Notes: generated by a model not told the origin, from the letters alone. A stretch of DNA of 64,000 bases from Ophiura sarsii (GCA_035610835.1 JAYJML010000181.1:1-64000); one strand, 5' to 3'. Counted from the stretch's first letter, positions 42,590-55,682 are shown. A program made the numbers and translations.

Positions 42590-42930
42590 TAGCCGCCATC
42601 TTGGATTTTTTTACCTTTTCTCACTAAGGACCTAATTTTTCTTCAATTTTTGAAGTCTATAAGTAAATAGTATACAATAATCTTTCATATAAAACATGTA
42701 AATTGCTTGGCCTCGACTTAGTTACCTCTTTCTGACCATTTACACCTCACGGTCGCCATCTTGGATTTTCAGCCAAATTTCCATAATTTCACTGATTTTC
42801 GGCATTTTGAAACCAAGAATCAATTTTTTCTTCAATTTTGGAAGTTTCTAAGTAAAGCTTACACAATTATCTTTCATATAAGACACGATAATTGCTTGTC
42901 TTCGACTTATATAGTTGTCCTTTTATGACC
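42590..42930 (-). promoter_or_regulatory. Tandem repeat with YY1-like sites upstream of the Ngaro gag
   Basis: Two diverged copies (about 42590-42750 and 42751-42930) each begin on the plus strand with G(C/T)CGCCATCTTGGAT. On the element's strand the first reads CCAAGATGGCGGC, the consensus-like YY1 site, about 35-50 bp before the probable gag ATG. YY1 sites at the start of non-LTR elements are known to position transcription. Here that role is inferred. The copies could also be the element's terminal repeats. Confidence 0.45.
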
Positions 42931-45486
42931 CTAATGGAATAAATGATCGAGATGTCTATGTAAAGCAACACCTGTGCATCGCCCGTGCAAATTGGTCAAT
43001 TAGGCCAGCGCCCGTGCATGATTCCGTGTTTGTCTTACGGCAGGCCGAGCTTCATGGCCTAGATTAGCGTTAGTTGCATTCCTCTTTATTCCCCTTCGTT
43101 TTCCCGGCATTTTGCTACTCACGATTTTATACACAGCTAGATGACAGAGTTAATAAGGGGTCCTGGCTTTTAACTAAAGCAAAGGACATGTACCGTAAAA
43201 TGGTGAAGCTGTAGCCGCTAGTAATAACAATACTATTACTAGTAGTAGTAAAACGGGAAGATGAACGCCAACAGTTAATAATTTAAACAAACCACTGCAA
43301 ATATACACCAAAGTGTAGTGATGGTTTTTCTAATGGTGTCTGATGAACAAAAAATTAGAATGATCTCTTCGAATGCAGACCACGGAGGTTATGAATCAGT
43401 TAGGAAAAATGAATGCCGCTCCCTAAGCAGGCAGGGAGAGACGCACACAAAAGGAATGGCCTATCTATTGTTACTGTGGAATCAGGCGAAGAAAACCCGA
43501 AGAAACTTCAAGTTAATAGAGGGACTCTGTGCCGCGAGCAAAAGCGATTTATTCAAATTGCAGCTGAATAAATCGTCATTGTGAAAAGATAGTAATAACA
43601 CAAAAAATGTTTTCAAGATTTTGGCGGTAAAAATTCACATTTTTTGGCACATTTTGGTCTCTAACTCAAAAAATAAATAAGATATTAAAACAACAAAAAA
43701 ACGCTCCTGGGGAATGTTATCAGTATTAACATAAAACTAGTATGACAAAATTTAACAAAATATATTTTGAGTTATCTTTTCCAAACCTAAAATGGGTCAA
43801 AAAACGTGTTTTTTATCATTTTCCCCAAAATGGTCAATTTCAGTATCATGTTTGGATTCACTGAACCCTTTACTGCAAAAAACTGTATACGTTTATAAAG
43901 ATTAAATGAATATTGAAGAAGTTACGGCAGTTTTACGGAGACTGTACCTGAGAGTCCACACCCCTCTTAAAGATGATTTTTATTTTTGTCACCACCACCC
44001 CCCCCCCCCCCCCCCCCCACCCCAGGCTTTCAAGCTTATGACGGCACCCCTCTCAATTTGCGACTCGACGCACCCTAAAATGTCTGACTCGGCGGCAAGT
44101 TGACAGACTGGAAGTCATTTTCGGTTCTTATTTTTCGCCTCCCCCACTCCATAATATGAAAAACCTAGCTAAGCCACTGATCCTTGATTGAAAAGCCCTA
44201 CATTGGACATTTTGGTAAATAAAATATTTCCATTTTCTGTAAATACTTGGGTCATTCAATAAGTTTTACCTCACTCAACATCGCTTATATGAATGTCAGC
44301 CACATGGCATTTGTCATGATTATAGCTCTGAATCATAGCTACACATTTATAGATACCTATTTCACTTTTGTCATGATGCAATCAAAGCCAGAGAGAGATT
44401 TTGGACAACGGACACGAAAAATTACCCAAAGATAAATACATGTTTTTTTCTCGTTTTCTCTCCATATTGTATGATTAGGTATAACCGCCCGATTTAAATA
44501 CTGAAAATAGAAAACAACGGATGATTTCTGAATATAATGCTATACGATCATGTATAAATCAGATTGTAGGCAATATTAACCTTTGTAGCTCCAAATCGAA
44601 TGTATCTGTTGTACCCTTCACATGGGTATTCATAGTGCGTGATTTTTAAGAACGACGCATACTAACCGATGTTGGTGTGAAGGGTATAACATAATTATGC
44701 CGCATACTGGAATACTGATATTCAGTCAAATGTTCGTTTTTACAAGTCAAGTCACAGTGATGCCTCGAATGTTAAATCTTAACATGATAGTAACTTTATC
44801 AGTTTTTCTTATATGAAACATTTAGAATAGGTAATCAGGTAGTCAGTAATAGAAAAATATATCTTCGAGAGACTTGAAATATATTCATTTAGTCCTGTAT
44901 AATGAAGATCTCTTAGTTCCTATGAAAAGCAAATATGACTTTTGCAGCGGTTCTCTAGCTAAGGTAGGGGTAAAATTGATGACTGTCCTGGTCTGTTCCT
45001 GGCTAAATAGAGGGCATTTTCCGCAAAGAAATCAGTCACTTGTATTGTTTAAAGTCTGTTCAAGAGATATTTGTAACTTAGAACGATTGTAATTGACCGA
45101 TAGGTACATTTTGTCTCTTAGAATTGGCCAAATGAACAGCGCTTAGGAGACATTTGGCTGTTGTTTACCCGTTTCCGTCGCAATAAATGGAAGTTTGGTT
45201 TTAACTGCATATCCAGAAAAGTACAATGAGTATTCAGACAAACGTACTATGATTTTGTAGCTGAGATTCAAAGCTTCAATTGTGAAATATTTCATACGAC
45301 TGACTTGTATAATAGCAAAGTTATGAGGTAGGAGGTACAACTTTTTGAATGACCCTCGTATGTCATTCACTCTCCTATAGTCCAACTTGTCGTTAAGTTT
45401 AGTAAAGGTTGCACACCAATATAGCACAATAACATATGTTTTCAACAGTAAATACTTTCTGTGATATGGATGTTATCTGATGAAGA
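42931..45486. other. Non-coding; poly(C), hAT-type end and MITE relics
   Basis: Contains a 21-nt C run (43998-44018), an inverted hAT-type terminus ending CTAAGCCACTG at 44179, and the inverted MITE copy at 44605-44700. An 88-codon ORF at 43318-43584 has no recognisable motif. I see no gene. Confidence 0.5.
44605..44700. mobile_element. Very small MITE, inverted copy of 24073-24172
   Basis: Ends TGTACCCTTCACA and TGTGAAGGGTATAACA are inverted repeats. The interior matches the 24073 copy in reverse orientation. Confidence 0.75.
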
Positions 45487-45635
45487 TAGCAATGTAACAT
45501 GTGAGAGCTATCTACCGAACAAAGCAATGTGCGCTATCTACTGCAGAAAGCAATGTAATATGGGTGCTATCTACTCAAGAAAGCAATGTAATATGGGTGT
45601 TATCTGCTCAAGATGAAAGCAATGTAATCCCTTCC
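45487..45635. repeat. Short minisatellite, about 4-5 units
   Basis: Units of about 33-37 bp built on AGCAATGTAATATGGGTGCT and TATCTACTCAAGAA; the third and fourth units are nearly identical and the outer ones diverged. Confidence 0.85.
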
Positions 45636-45849
45636 CCTAAATAGTACAAAATAAACTTAAAGGAAATCTGTTGAACTGATAGAAGTTAGGCTAATCTTGA
45701 ATCACTCAGTTCATTAACCTTGTAAATGTCTGTTGGGCTATTGTTCACATTTGCTCTTTTTTACAAAAAATACAAACAATGTAACGACCGTGTAAACAAA
45801 CAAACAAACAAACAAAATAAAAACAAGCTTAGTTATATTACGTTATACG

Positions 45850-47145
45850 TTGGGTCCAAATATCGGAGAGCTTATAACTAACAATGTAGGAAACATAGCT
45901 GCTTCATATTTAAGGATATGAAAGTTAATATACCTGACCTTAATTGGCGGAATTATGAGACCCATCAGATGTCAGGTATTTGAAATAAAAAGCTTTGAAT
46001 ACAGCGTGGGCAGAACCCGTTTTCCCCGATTTGCCCATGAACCATCCGTGCGTTGCTTGCGCATCGTACTGACTTCATCAAGTTTTTCCTTGACTTTATT
46101 CTTTACAATGACTTACTCAGGAAATGTATCTTCATCATGCATTAAAAAGTGTAAATACCTATGAAATGTTTAAGAAAATCACTAAATAACCTTCTGAGAC
46201 ACTTGCATTCTTTGTACAGTTCAGAATCTTTGGAATTGTAAACAAGCCATCATGGAATTAAAGGGAATCAGGGCGCTCTAACAGTTGCCCTGTTTTTGTA
46301 CATTTTCAATAACAAGGTCACTGGTCACTGCAATGGGTATTTCTAATTAGAGAATAATGACTGCGTAACAACTGTTTTCGTTCTGGTCTGAGGAATTTTC
46401 TGAAGGGGCGCATTTTAAAAGCAGTCATTCATTCGTAAAAAATATGCATATTTATCAAAATCGTTGATTTGTACCGATATACTCGTGCAAATATAATTAA
46501 TTAGCTTTCTGTTTATTTTGTCCACCCTTTCTTAGTCATTGAAACAGTCCAAGTCGGGTCATCCCCTCATTAACATTTTTATCATTCAACCAATCGTGTT
46601 TCCTCATAATTCATTGAATATTCAGTTTAGGGGCGTGAGGCTTTAATTTGATTGGTCGGTCAATGAGCAAAACAATCGAACACTTTGGCCCAGTACTTTC
46701 GGGCAATTATTAGTAACCTGAGCTCGGTGTGCGCGTTATCAGCTAACAATTAATGTTATTGGAACGCACTTGGTGCGCAACTATCGCGATTATTCATGAA
46801 GTAATCAATGCTAAATATTGATCCAAATTACCTTTTTTTACCTTTTTTTACCAAACATTAAGTTACTTTGGAAAATAAACACCATGCAGGGAAAACTTGC
46901 ACACAACGCACTGATGCAACGCATGGGTGGTTTATTGTTAAATTGAAGAAGAAAAAAACGGGTTCTGACCACGCTCTAATGAAAGCTTTATAATTCAAAA
47001 AACTGTCGTTCGATTGGTCTCATATTTTTATCAATTAATGCCAGGTATATTTACCTTATGTTTTTAAATACGAAGCAGCTATGTTTCCTACTTTGTAAGT
47101 TATAAGCTCTGCAGTTTTTGGACCCAGTTTCTTGGGACACACTGT
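45850..47145. mobile_element. Mariner-like element with long inverted repeats, no ORF
   Basis: About 200 bp at 45850-46050 is repeated inverted at about 46945-47120, sharing GGAAACATAGCTGCTTC, GAGCTTATAACT and CAGAACCCGTTTT. The right end finishes GGGACACACTGTA, a common Tc1/mariner terminus next to TA. The corresponding left tip is eroded. No transposase in the interior. Confidence 0.7.
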
Positions 47146-47399
47146 ATATAGGCCTACATGGATGGATTTTTGTTAACCTACAATAAGAACTATATGTAGA
47201 TTCAATCAGCAACACCCCTATTCAATTTCCTTTTGGTACCGATGCTCTTGACATATTAGGCGTCATTGTATGATTTTAGGTATTAAATCGATTTCACTTA
47301 GATAGTGTACAGACAATACCCGTGATTCTAAAGCTATGAAAGGGCAACCTATCAGCCCATTTTAATAGCGTCTTTCCAAATAAAAGACAACGGATAAAT

Positions 47400-50300
47400 A
47401 ACCCGGGAGCACCGCAACACTTTTTGTTATACTTCAGGCTATTTTTGGTTGCACCATGTAACTTGGTAGCCCATAATAAGTTGTTTGACCAATTTCGGGG
47501 ATACCCCCTAAAAGTTTCACACAGACCCCCCCTCCCGGGGGGTCAAACTTTTACTTTGTCGAAAGTAAGTCAATATGGGGTTCAAATGAAAGATAATCAA
47601 ACAAGGAATTCATATCTAAACACTTTATTTATGTATGCTCAACCATTTTCAATTTATTTGCAAAAAACAGTACTTAAAATTAAGTATTTTGCATATTAGG
47701 CAATACAATTTGACTTAAAAGAAGACAACCTCATTTTACACCGTTACAAAGCCATTAAATCTTGCAAAAATCCTTGAACATATGTTGCCCATTACATATA
47801 TATCTTGGAATGACAGAAACAATTCACTTAAGATCTTCCTATCATGAGTCTTAACCCCTCAAATACCCCCCCCCCCAAAAAAAAAAGTACAATAATCGCT
47901 CTCTTTATATCAGGAGCATGGTATTCAGATATTTCTGACATGTTTTGATTTAACATTATGTTTTTCAATCAATTAGTCCACATACTATTTTCCAACATGT
48001 TGGTCTTTTTTAACCAATATCTACATGTATAAAAGTTATTTCTGTAGAAATTCTTTTCCCTTGACAAACAAGAGATACTGTGCCTTATATATGGAATAAT
48101 ATGCATAATCTAATTGGGAAGTCACATTATTTGAATGAAATTTACCATTCTGTTTGTAATGTTTTAATTATAACAAGAAGATAGCATAACATTCTCAAAC
48201 AAAATGGATTTACGTAGAAGTCTGAAGGTTTGTTTATTACATGTTAAAATTATCCTACCAATTGGAAAGATCATGGAACATAGATGTCTTATGTCATCAT
48301 TATTATATATATTTTGGCTCTAAATGATTTTCTAAAAAACTAAACTTAATTTTTGTAGGCACATGCGCGCGTAGCTGGCTCGAACAATTTCTATCTTTGT
48401 ACTAATTGGCTGTCATAATCCCATGAATCCCCATGTTAAATGAATATTTGAAGGTTTAAATACATCACATAATTTGAATAAACTTTTATGCTGAATATAA
48501 TTTTGTGGGGTCAAGGGGGTGAAGCCCCTGAACCGGAAGCTGTTGGATTTTTATCGATCGAATCCGAATTTGAACCAAAAAACCCAGTATGACCCCCTGT
48601 GAATCCCCTTTTTGTCAAGGCAAAACTGTGTGACCCCCCCCCCCCCCCCCCCCCCCTCCCCGCGGTGGAAATAATGAATGTCCCTTAGGACTGCTCTTGA
48701 GAGTGGCACCCTCCAGGGGGGATGTGAAACATTTTATGTACTAATGGCAATGGCATATTCAGGATAATTATACCAAGATCATTTAAATTGGACAATTGGC
48801 AGATTAATGTCAACTATTGGCATTCAAAATCGTATGATTCTTGATATTTGTGAACAAAAAAAAGGGAAAATTAAAATAAAATAAAAAACAAATAAATTGA
48901 AATTGAACTGTCTTGAGCTTAACAGTTAGTAAATATAACCCCTCGAAGAAGGAGTGACACCCCTGAGGAAGCACATTTGACACATTTTATGTTCTTATGG
49001 CATTCAGAATTGCATAATCACTATCATTTATTTTGTGAATATATGTATGAAATCATGTATGAAAATACCAATGTATGAAAACACGTTATTGAATAGACCC
49101 GCTCGAAAGTGGCACCCCCGGGGAAGTACATTTGACAGATAATATTTATACTAGTATTAGCCTTCAAAATGGTATTAAATGTGGAAATGACGTTCGATAT
49201 GTGTAAACACATTTAATGAAAACATTTAAAACTTTAAAATGTACCTTTTGTGGGGTGGGGGGGACACTGAAACCTAGTCAATATAACCCCCCTCTCAGGA
49301 GGAGTGGCACCCCTGAGGAATCATATTTGGCACATTTTATGTTCTTATGGCATTCAGTGGGAAAAACTGACTCTTATTTGTGAATACAAATCATGTATGA
49401 AAACACCAATGTATGACAACACCAATCATTCAACCCGTTATTGAATAGACCCCACTTTGAAGTGGTACCCCCGGGGAAGTACATTTGGCAGATCATATCA
49501 ACTATTGGCATTCAGTTTTATTAAATGACAAAATGACTCTTGGTAGCCTATGTGTAAAACATGTAATGAAAACACAATATTTAAAAATAAATTTATATTT
49601 GACGTAGTCTTAAATAACTATGACTAAATAGGACCCCTTGTCATGAGGAGTGGCACCCCCGATGAAGCAAATTTGGCATATTTTATGAACTATTGTCATT
49701 TAAAATAATATTAAGCATACAAAATCACTTTTGCAACGCCCATTTATAACAGCATTTTACTTTTGAACTCTGATCTGAGATGGACTATTTATTATATCCA
49801 TACAACATGCTTGAATATAGCAAGCCATTCATGTATCTAGTCAATGCACATTTTTTACATGTGATAAACCATATTTATTGGTCGAAAAACATTGATTCAA
49901 CTTTTTATTTCTAAATAAGCCATGTTTACTTGTCATAATACATATTTATCAAAGAGAACACATGGTTTATAGGTGATAAACACTGATAATTGAGTTACTA
50001 CACTAATGGCATTCCATACATTTAATATATTTTGTGACAGGTCAAGTGAGGGCGCCCTACAATTAATTATTTCAATTGATTTATTACATCATATAGGCTA
50101 TAAAAAATGCTGGTTTAAACATGGGGAAAAATAGTGATGATATACAGCTATCATTTAATACCAAATGTATCATGATACACCTTTCAACAAAGAAATGCAC
50201 CCCAGGTTTAAAACAAGTTCAGCTTTCCCTATACTTCCCTGTATAAAACCAAACTTTGACCCCCCTATAAAATGAGCTGTGTGAATTTTTTGATGGGTAT

Positions 50301-50410
50301 CCCGAAGAGGGATGAAACTATGGGTACTAAAGTCTTCAAAAATCATTAGCAACCTAAAATAGCAAAAATTCAGTTTTGAAAACTTAAAAGTGTTGCGGTG
50401 CTCCCGGGTT
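47400..50410. mobile_element. 3-kb TIR element with internal tandem array
   Basis: Perfect 25-bp termini start AACCCGGGAGCACCGCAACA and are inverted at 50386-50410. Looser inverted similarity extends about 150 bp further in, including GGGATACCC, TTTCACACAG/TTCACACAG and GGGGGGTCAAA. The interior has no transposase, a C run (48634-48656) and the array below. I could not fix a target duplication or assign a superfamily. Confidence 0.75.
48690..49740. repeat. Dimeric tandem array, about 350-bp period
   Basis: Repeats of a half unit GTGGCACCCC...GGAAG(C/T)ACATTTG...TTATG...GGCATTCA occur at about 48695, 48945, 49105, 49300, 49455 and 49640. Alternate half units are most alike, giving a dimer of about 352 bp (for example GGGGAAGTACATTTG at 49122 and 49474). 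Confidence 0.8.
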
Positions 50411-51164
50411 AAAAGGAATCGACTCCCAAATGACGGTCAATTGAATGGACAGTGATGCTCCATTTGGTATACGCTATAACTAAGTTTAGGTACTTTTGTT
50501 TTGGGGTACTTAGCCCACATTTTTAATTTGCCAACAGGTATTTCTATCGGGGAGGATAGACACCACACGACTACATGTATCACGGAAATTATGTTAATGA
50601 GCAACCTTTTCCTATACCAGAGCTGGTCTATGAAACCACACACACCTTATATGTAATTTAATACATTATATCACTGTGCATGACTGCTGTGATGAATCCC
50701 TAAGTATTTCAATACTGGAGTAGTGAAATGCTGCTCTATAGTTTAGACAGTCAAAAGGATGACAGGCGGCGATAGACGGGAGACAGCTGTGATTAGCCAG
50801 GAGAATAAATGGCTACCACCATAATAACACGCACATGTGGTAGCTCAAGAAGAAACAACAGCTTCCGTCGCAAAATGATGTTTTCTTCTCCTCAAACATT
50901 TATTTACACAACCTAATGATGAATGGTAACTGGTGTATATATACTAAACAGGCCTGCAACGCAGAATGCTAGCACTACAAATGGAACATTTCCCCAAAAT
51001 GCATGCTTACTCTAGTCTTAGGCCAAGTCCGGACATTCATTAACTGATTTATATAATCGTGGAAAGAGTAGAAGACTCTACTTATTCCAGGACATGATTA
51101 TTGTTTATTAATGACTATTTATTTGTATCTTTAGCGTGAATAAACCTTATACGTGATTTGATAG
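50411..51164. other. Non-coding stretch, nothing recognised
   Basis: AT-rich, small chance ORFs only. Confidence 0.5.
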
Positions 51165-51168
51165 TTAA

Positions 51169-51542
51169 AGGCATATTATGTGATCTTTTCCAGATAGCGC
51201 CCTCTATTCATTAGTTTTTTTAGAAAGTAGATTTTCTTGCAGATTTACGTTTCTGATCATAAATCATACATACATTCCAAGTTACAGAGCGATACGATTC
51301 CTAATTACCTCAAAATCATGGTTTTAGGGTGAATTTAGAGTAAAAATATAAACTGTCGGAGTTATCCGACAATTTATTTTCACTCTAAAATCATGATTTT
51401 GAAGTAATTAAGAATCGTATCGCCCCGTAACTTGGAATGTATGTACGATTTATGATCAGAAATGTAAATCTGCAAGAAAATCTTCTTTCAATTTTTTTTT
51501 CGATGTTGAGGGTGTTCCCTGGAAAGATCACATAATATACCT
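51169..51542. mobile_element. Foldback MITE with TTAA target duplication
   Basis: 374 bp with arms of about 180 bp; termini AGG(C/T)ATATTATGTGATCTTT are inverted. TTAA occurs on both sides (51165-51168 and 51543-51546), the duplication used by piggyBac and Kolobok elements. The loop contains ACTGTCGGAGTTATCCGACA, itself a hairpin. Confidence 0.87.
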
Positions 51543-51546
51543 TTAA

Positions 51547-52317
51547 AGCCAGACACGTTTGTTGTTGTTTATACCTTTGTGTGAACAGAATGTTAGGTAC
51601 TTCGACCGTGATCAAATCCTATAATATGGATATACAGATAATATAGAATGCGATCGTAACACTGCACACACGCCGGCAAGTGCACTGCTAACGCGGTAGA
51701 TTCAAATGCACGTTCCCTGTGGTTATGCCTGGTGAATCATAAGAAATGTTCCATTTTCCCAAAAAATGTCGGGAATAAGTTTACGTTCAACATATCTGAT
51801 TTCCAGGTTTCCAAGATATACACATCTCCAGATATAAATTACAATGTGTTTTTGACTTGATGCTAATTGAATATGTAAATAATACCCTTATAACACCAAA
51901 CTTGATTTAATTGAATGAAAGGGGGCGTTTTTCTATAGACATTTAAAGGGGCGTGTACATCTCAAGTGTTTGTCCTGGACAAAAATCACATGACTCCCTA
52001 CGTATCTGAGTCACCGTATTCCCATGTAATAATACCCATGGTGCAATAGATTTGCCGCGAATTTTAATCGACAAAACGTAATGTTGAAATTATTGTACGA
52101 ACGAACTGTGTCTAGAATAGTTTCAAAAAGAAGTGCAATGCATACTAATGAAATCAGAATTACAATCTCCTTCAGCATATAATCAACTTTTGGGCGATAA
52201 CCTTTGATAAAAACGCACAACAATCGAAATATAAAACATTTTACCCTCCGATTTCAGTGATATTCGTATTTTAAACTCTATCTAATTTTATTTTAAAACT
52301 GTTTCATGCATAGTTTT
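51547..52317. other. Non-coding stretch, nothing recognised
   Basis: No repeat boundary or exon seen. Confidence 0.5.
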
Positions 52318-52380
52318 CATTAGCTCAAATGGTAGAGCGCTGGCTTCACAATCATGAGGTCAGTGGTTCGAATCTTGTAA
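52318..52380 (+). tRNA. tRNA-like sequence, probably a pseudogene
   Basis: TTAGCTCAAATGGTAGAGCG forms a D arm with A box. A segment with CAC in the anticodon position follows, then GGTTCGAATCT (B box). The anticodon stem has mismatches and the acceptor stem does not pair, so it is either a tRNA pseudogene or the head of a SINE. No SINE body is recognisable after it. Confidence 0.45.
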
Positions 52381-53714
52381 ATGTCTTTTTCTTTTTGTTA
52401 TTACACTTCTTTTTTTTAATAACAGGATTGCTTATAATCGTTCGCTATATTTATTGAATGTTGAATGATACTTTTTTCATTTGCAATTTCACTACGATAA
52501 AGAATGTCCTGTAAATATAATTGTGTTGATTGAACCATTAATGAACTATGGAGTCCCTAGCAAGTCTATAATGGACATGGTCTGCAAAGACCAATTGTTA
52601 TGTAAATAAGAAGCCAGTCGGCTTATATCCTTGAATCGATTTGTTTAGTTCCTTCAACACAGATATTTGTAATTTGCTCCAATCTTCAAAAAAGAGAGTT
52701 GTATCTTCAAAAATACATTACGCAGTTCACGGCTTACGCGGCCTGGTATTGGCGACACTATTTTGGCGTAGATTTGATACCGTGCTGAACTCATCGCTGC
52801 AAGAGCGCAATTATAAAATGATGTCCGCTGTCCTAAATCTCTCTCGTCTTGACTCCCGGTCCTGAGCACATCATAACACAATATTTGTATTGTGCCACTA
52901 CTGTGAGACTAAATAAGTGGGTATGCCGACTATAGTTTTATGTCAAAACTCAACATAATTGAGGCTACCGACGTAACGGATGCGCCAAAAAGTGGCTCTA
53001 TAAGTTGTAAAATAAGCTGAAACCATCTAAAAATGCTCATTTATTGTTTTGTTCATATAATTATACAAAGACCGTTTGAACCAATATATCTATCCATTAA
53101 TATATCCATCTATCTATATATCTAAACACGTTCTTTTGATACCCTTTTAAACTTCAGTGAAATAATTCAACAAGTTAAAAAAATATCTGAGGCCCCATGG
53201 CCATTATGAGCTAAAATGTTTGATCGCATAACTTAAATAAGACACATTGATTCAACATGGTAAACACGTGCTGATAATTTTTCAGATTTCATTTTTTATA
53301 TTCATGCGGCTTTTGCAAAAACAAATTGTCAACAAAACTTCAGTTTTATGCTAACATTAAATACATGAGACGTACTCCAAAGTGTTCAAAATCTTCAGTT
53401 GTATGCTAACACTAAATAAATGACACGTATTCAGAGAACATTTCAATGTCAAATGCGCAAATTGTCCAATTTCCAATTTGGTGCATTTATTCATATACAA
53501 GCTGTCCCAAAATGATATAGTAGGCTGCGCCTACCCATCGATGCCCATCATTAAAATCAATGAGATTCAGGTCCAGGTTTTTTCATCATCTTTGACATAA
53601 CCATTTCATTAAAATGTTACGATCACGAATATCGGAATTATTTCACCTCTTTGGCAAAGTACAAAAGGGTGGGGGTGTGTGTGTTAACACTTAGCAGGCG
53701 TCTATGAACCGAAC
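52381..53714. other. Non-coding stretch, nothing recognised
   Basis: A 74-codon ORF at 52641-52865 and its antisense have no known motif. CAAGCTGTCCCAAAATGA near 53499 resembles a mariner-type end, but no partner was found. Confidence 0.4.
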
Positions 53715-53910
53715 AAAATGTTTCAAAAATGTCAAAATTATTGAATTTCCATCACCATATTTGGAATCACCACAAGAAATACATTAAAATAAGTACAAAT
53801 ATACCTAGTATTGATTCACTCTTGAGATTACTTGAAATTTCGGAAAGGCTTTTGAAACATCTGTTTTGTGTGGTAAAACTAAAATAGCCGCGTGGAAAGT
53901 TTTAAACTTG
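53715..53910 (+). repeat. Dispersed repeat, second copy of 22618-22815
   Basis: Colinear with the copy in the receptor intron (see 22618-22815), with several small indels. Confidence 0.65.
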
Positions 53911-54136
53911 TTTGAAAGAAACATAAATAGTCTCTCAATGCCTTGTCTGCTATTGTTCCCGTCTGTTATAAACTGTTGTTCGTTATGGTTGTTCAAATCA
54001 TTAACATCCTTCAATTTGAAGAGTAAAAATGGATCGTCACACATCACATAAGTGTGACGAACTTCTTTATGTGTTAGGGTGTACTTTGTTTTACTTTGAT
54101 TTCATTGCAATATTGTAGATTCTTTACCATGTTTAC

Positions 54137-55023
54137 AGTGGGTGTGGTTTTGGATGTCACTGGACTGTGATTGGTGTTTTATTGCTGATTTTCATCCGAT
54201 ACGCAATATAATTTATATTATGAGACATTTAGGGCGGGACTTGATTCGTTTGAATAATGATACATTCAGTGCGTTAGCGCCCCCTACACAAAGTCGCCGG
54301 CGTATGCGTTGTGCGTGTAACCCAGCATTGCCATATGCGCGTGTGCTACAGAACGCAATTAATTCGAAGCAAGAAGTTGGTAAACAGCTCGATGGATTCG
54401 CCGATTTTATAAAGGGGGAAAGTTGTTATACGTTTAGAGAATAAAACATAGTTCTTAGCTGTTTTGCTATAGACGATGGTCTTATAGTGTATATAGGCTG
54501 TACCATATTTGGAGTCGTGTATGGTCGCCGCAGGCGGCAATACACGACGACACAAATACGGTACAGCCTATACAATATAAGACCATCGTCTATAGCAAAA
54601 CAGCTAAGAACTATGTTTTATTCTCATTCTAATATTTAGTTTATTAGTTATTTTGATCTTTTATCATAAAATAACGCAGTTTGTTAGATTTATTTTAAAC
54701 AAACAACAACAAATGTCCCCCTTTATAAAATCGGCGAATCCAGCGAGCTGTTTTCCAACATCCTGCTTCAAATTAATCGCGTTATTTAGCACACACGCAC
54801 CTGTCATCGCTGCGTTATACCCACAACGCATACGGCGGCGACTTTGTGTAGGGGACGCTAACGCGATGACGCGTTGATCATACGCGCTGAAGGTATTATT
54901 TTTCGAATGAATTAAACCCCGCCCCAAACTATACAACATTGTCTCATAATGCATGGGCGAGTCGGCTGAAAATCAGCCAAAAACCAATCAAATTGCCTGC
55001 TGACATCTCAAACCACACCCACT
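54137..55023. mobile_element. Complex foldback with an ORF in each arm
   Basis: The outer arms (about 54137-54420 and 54716-55023) are inverted copies, and the inner arms (about 54425-54525 and 54535-54640) form a second hairpin centred on GTCGCCGCAGGCGGC. Each outer arm is open in the same frame and encodes versions of one peptide: APPTQSRRRMRC...GKQLDGFADFIKGE on the plus strand (54142-54444) and ASPTQSRRRMRC...GKQLAGFADFIKGD on the minus strand (54664-54954). The peptide is unknown to me. A further copy of the inner-arm edge lies at 55127-55155, beside the Gypsy insertion. Confidence 0.75.
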
Positions 55024-55175
55024 ATATAATAATGTTGTTTGATTATTATGTTTGTTGTTAAAATAAATCTAACAAACTGATTAAAGACCAAAATAACCAA
55101 TAAACTAAATATGAATGAGAATCAAACATAGTTCTTAGCTGTTTTGCTATATACGACTCCATGGTAAAGCCTTTA

Positions 55176-55682
55176 TGTGACGATGCTAGCGTTGTGAATA
55201 TGCTAGCGTAGCGTTTAATTATTGTTATTCTTGTTGTGGTAGCGTAAATTAAGCTTACTGCCTAAAATTTACCTTGGCTTTGCGTTGCGTATTTATTACG
55301 CCTGTTTCTTGAAGATCTTCACTCGTTTGAAACACAAGATGTTTACGTTTGGTCAACTAGGGTTTATATATTTGATCCCTTGTCGTTTTATTTATCAACT
55401 TCTTACTTATAACAAACGATTGTGTCGATTTAATATGTGACAATTTCCCCGACGATACCGTTCCAAAACAGGCACGCAGGAAAAAAGAGCGAATTCTCCT
55501 CCCAATCGCCCAGGTAAGCCCGCATGTAGTTTCAGCCTTCTGATTGGCTAAGAGTTGCGCTCATGTAGTTTCGGCCTTCTGATTGGCCAAGACTTATGTG
55601 ACGTACTCGTGAAACTACTTGTGGAACCAATGTCAACCATTAGGGGTGAGCAATTGTGTATTATTATACTGACTTCCTCACA
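55176..55682 (-). repeat. 3' LTR of the Gypsy element
   Basis: 507 bp, TG...CA. On the minus strand two copies of a segment with CCAATCAGAAGG (plus about 55545 and 55585) precede a TATA box ATATATAAAC (about 55362-55373) and an AATAAA signal (55292-55297). This gives a compact U3-R-U5 order. Confidence 0.92.

Noticed and set aside
52318..52380. Functional tRNA-Val(CAC)
   Set aside because: Boxes A and B are good, but the anticodon and acceptor stems do not pair. Kept only as tRNA-like.
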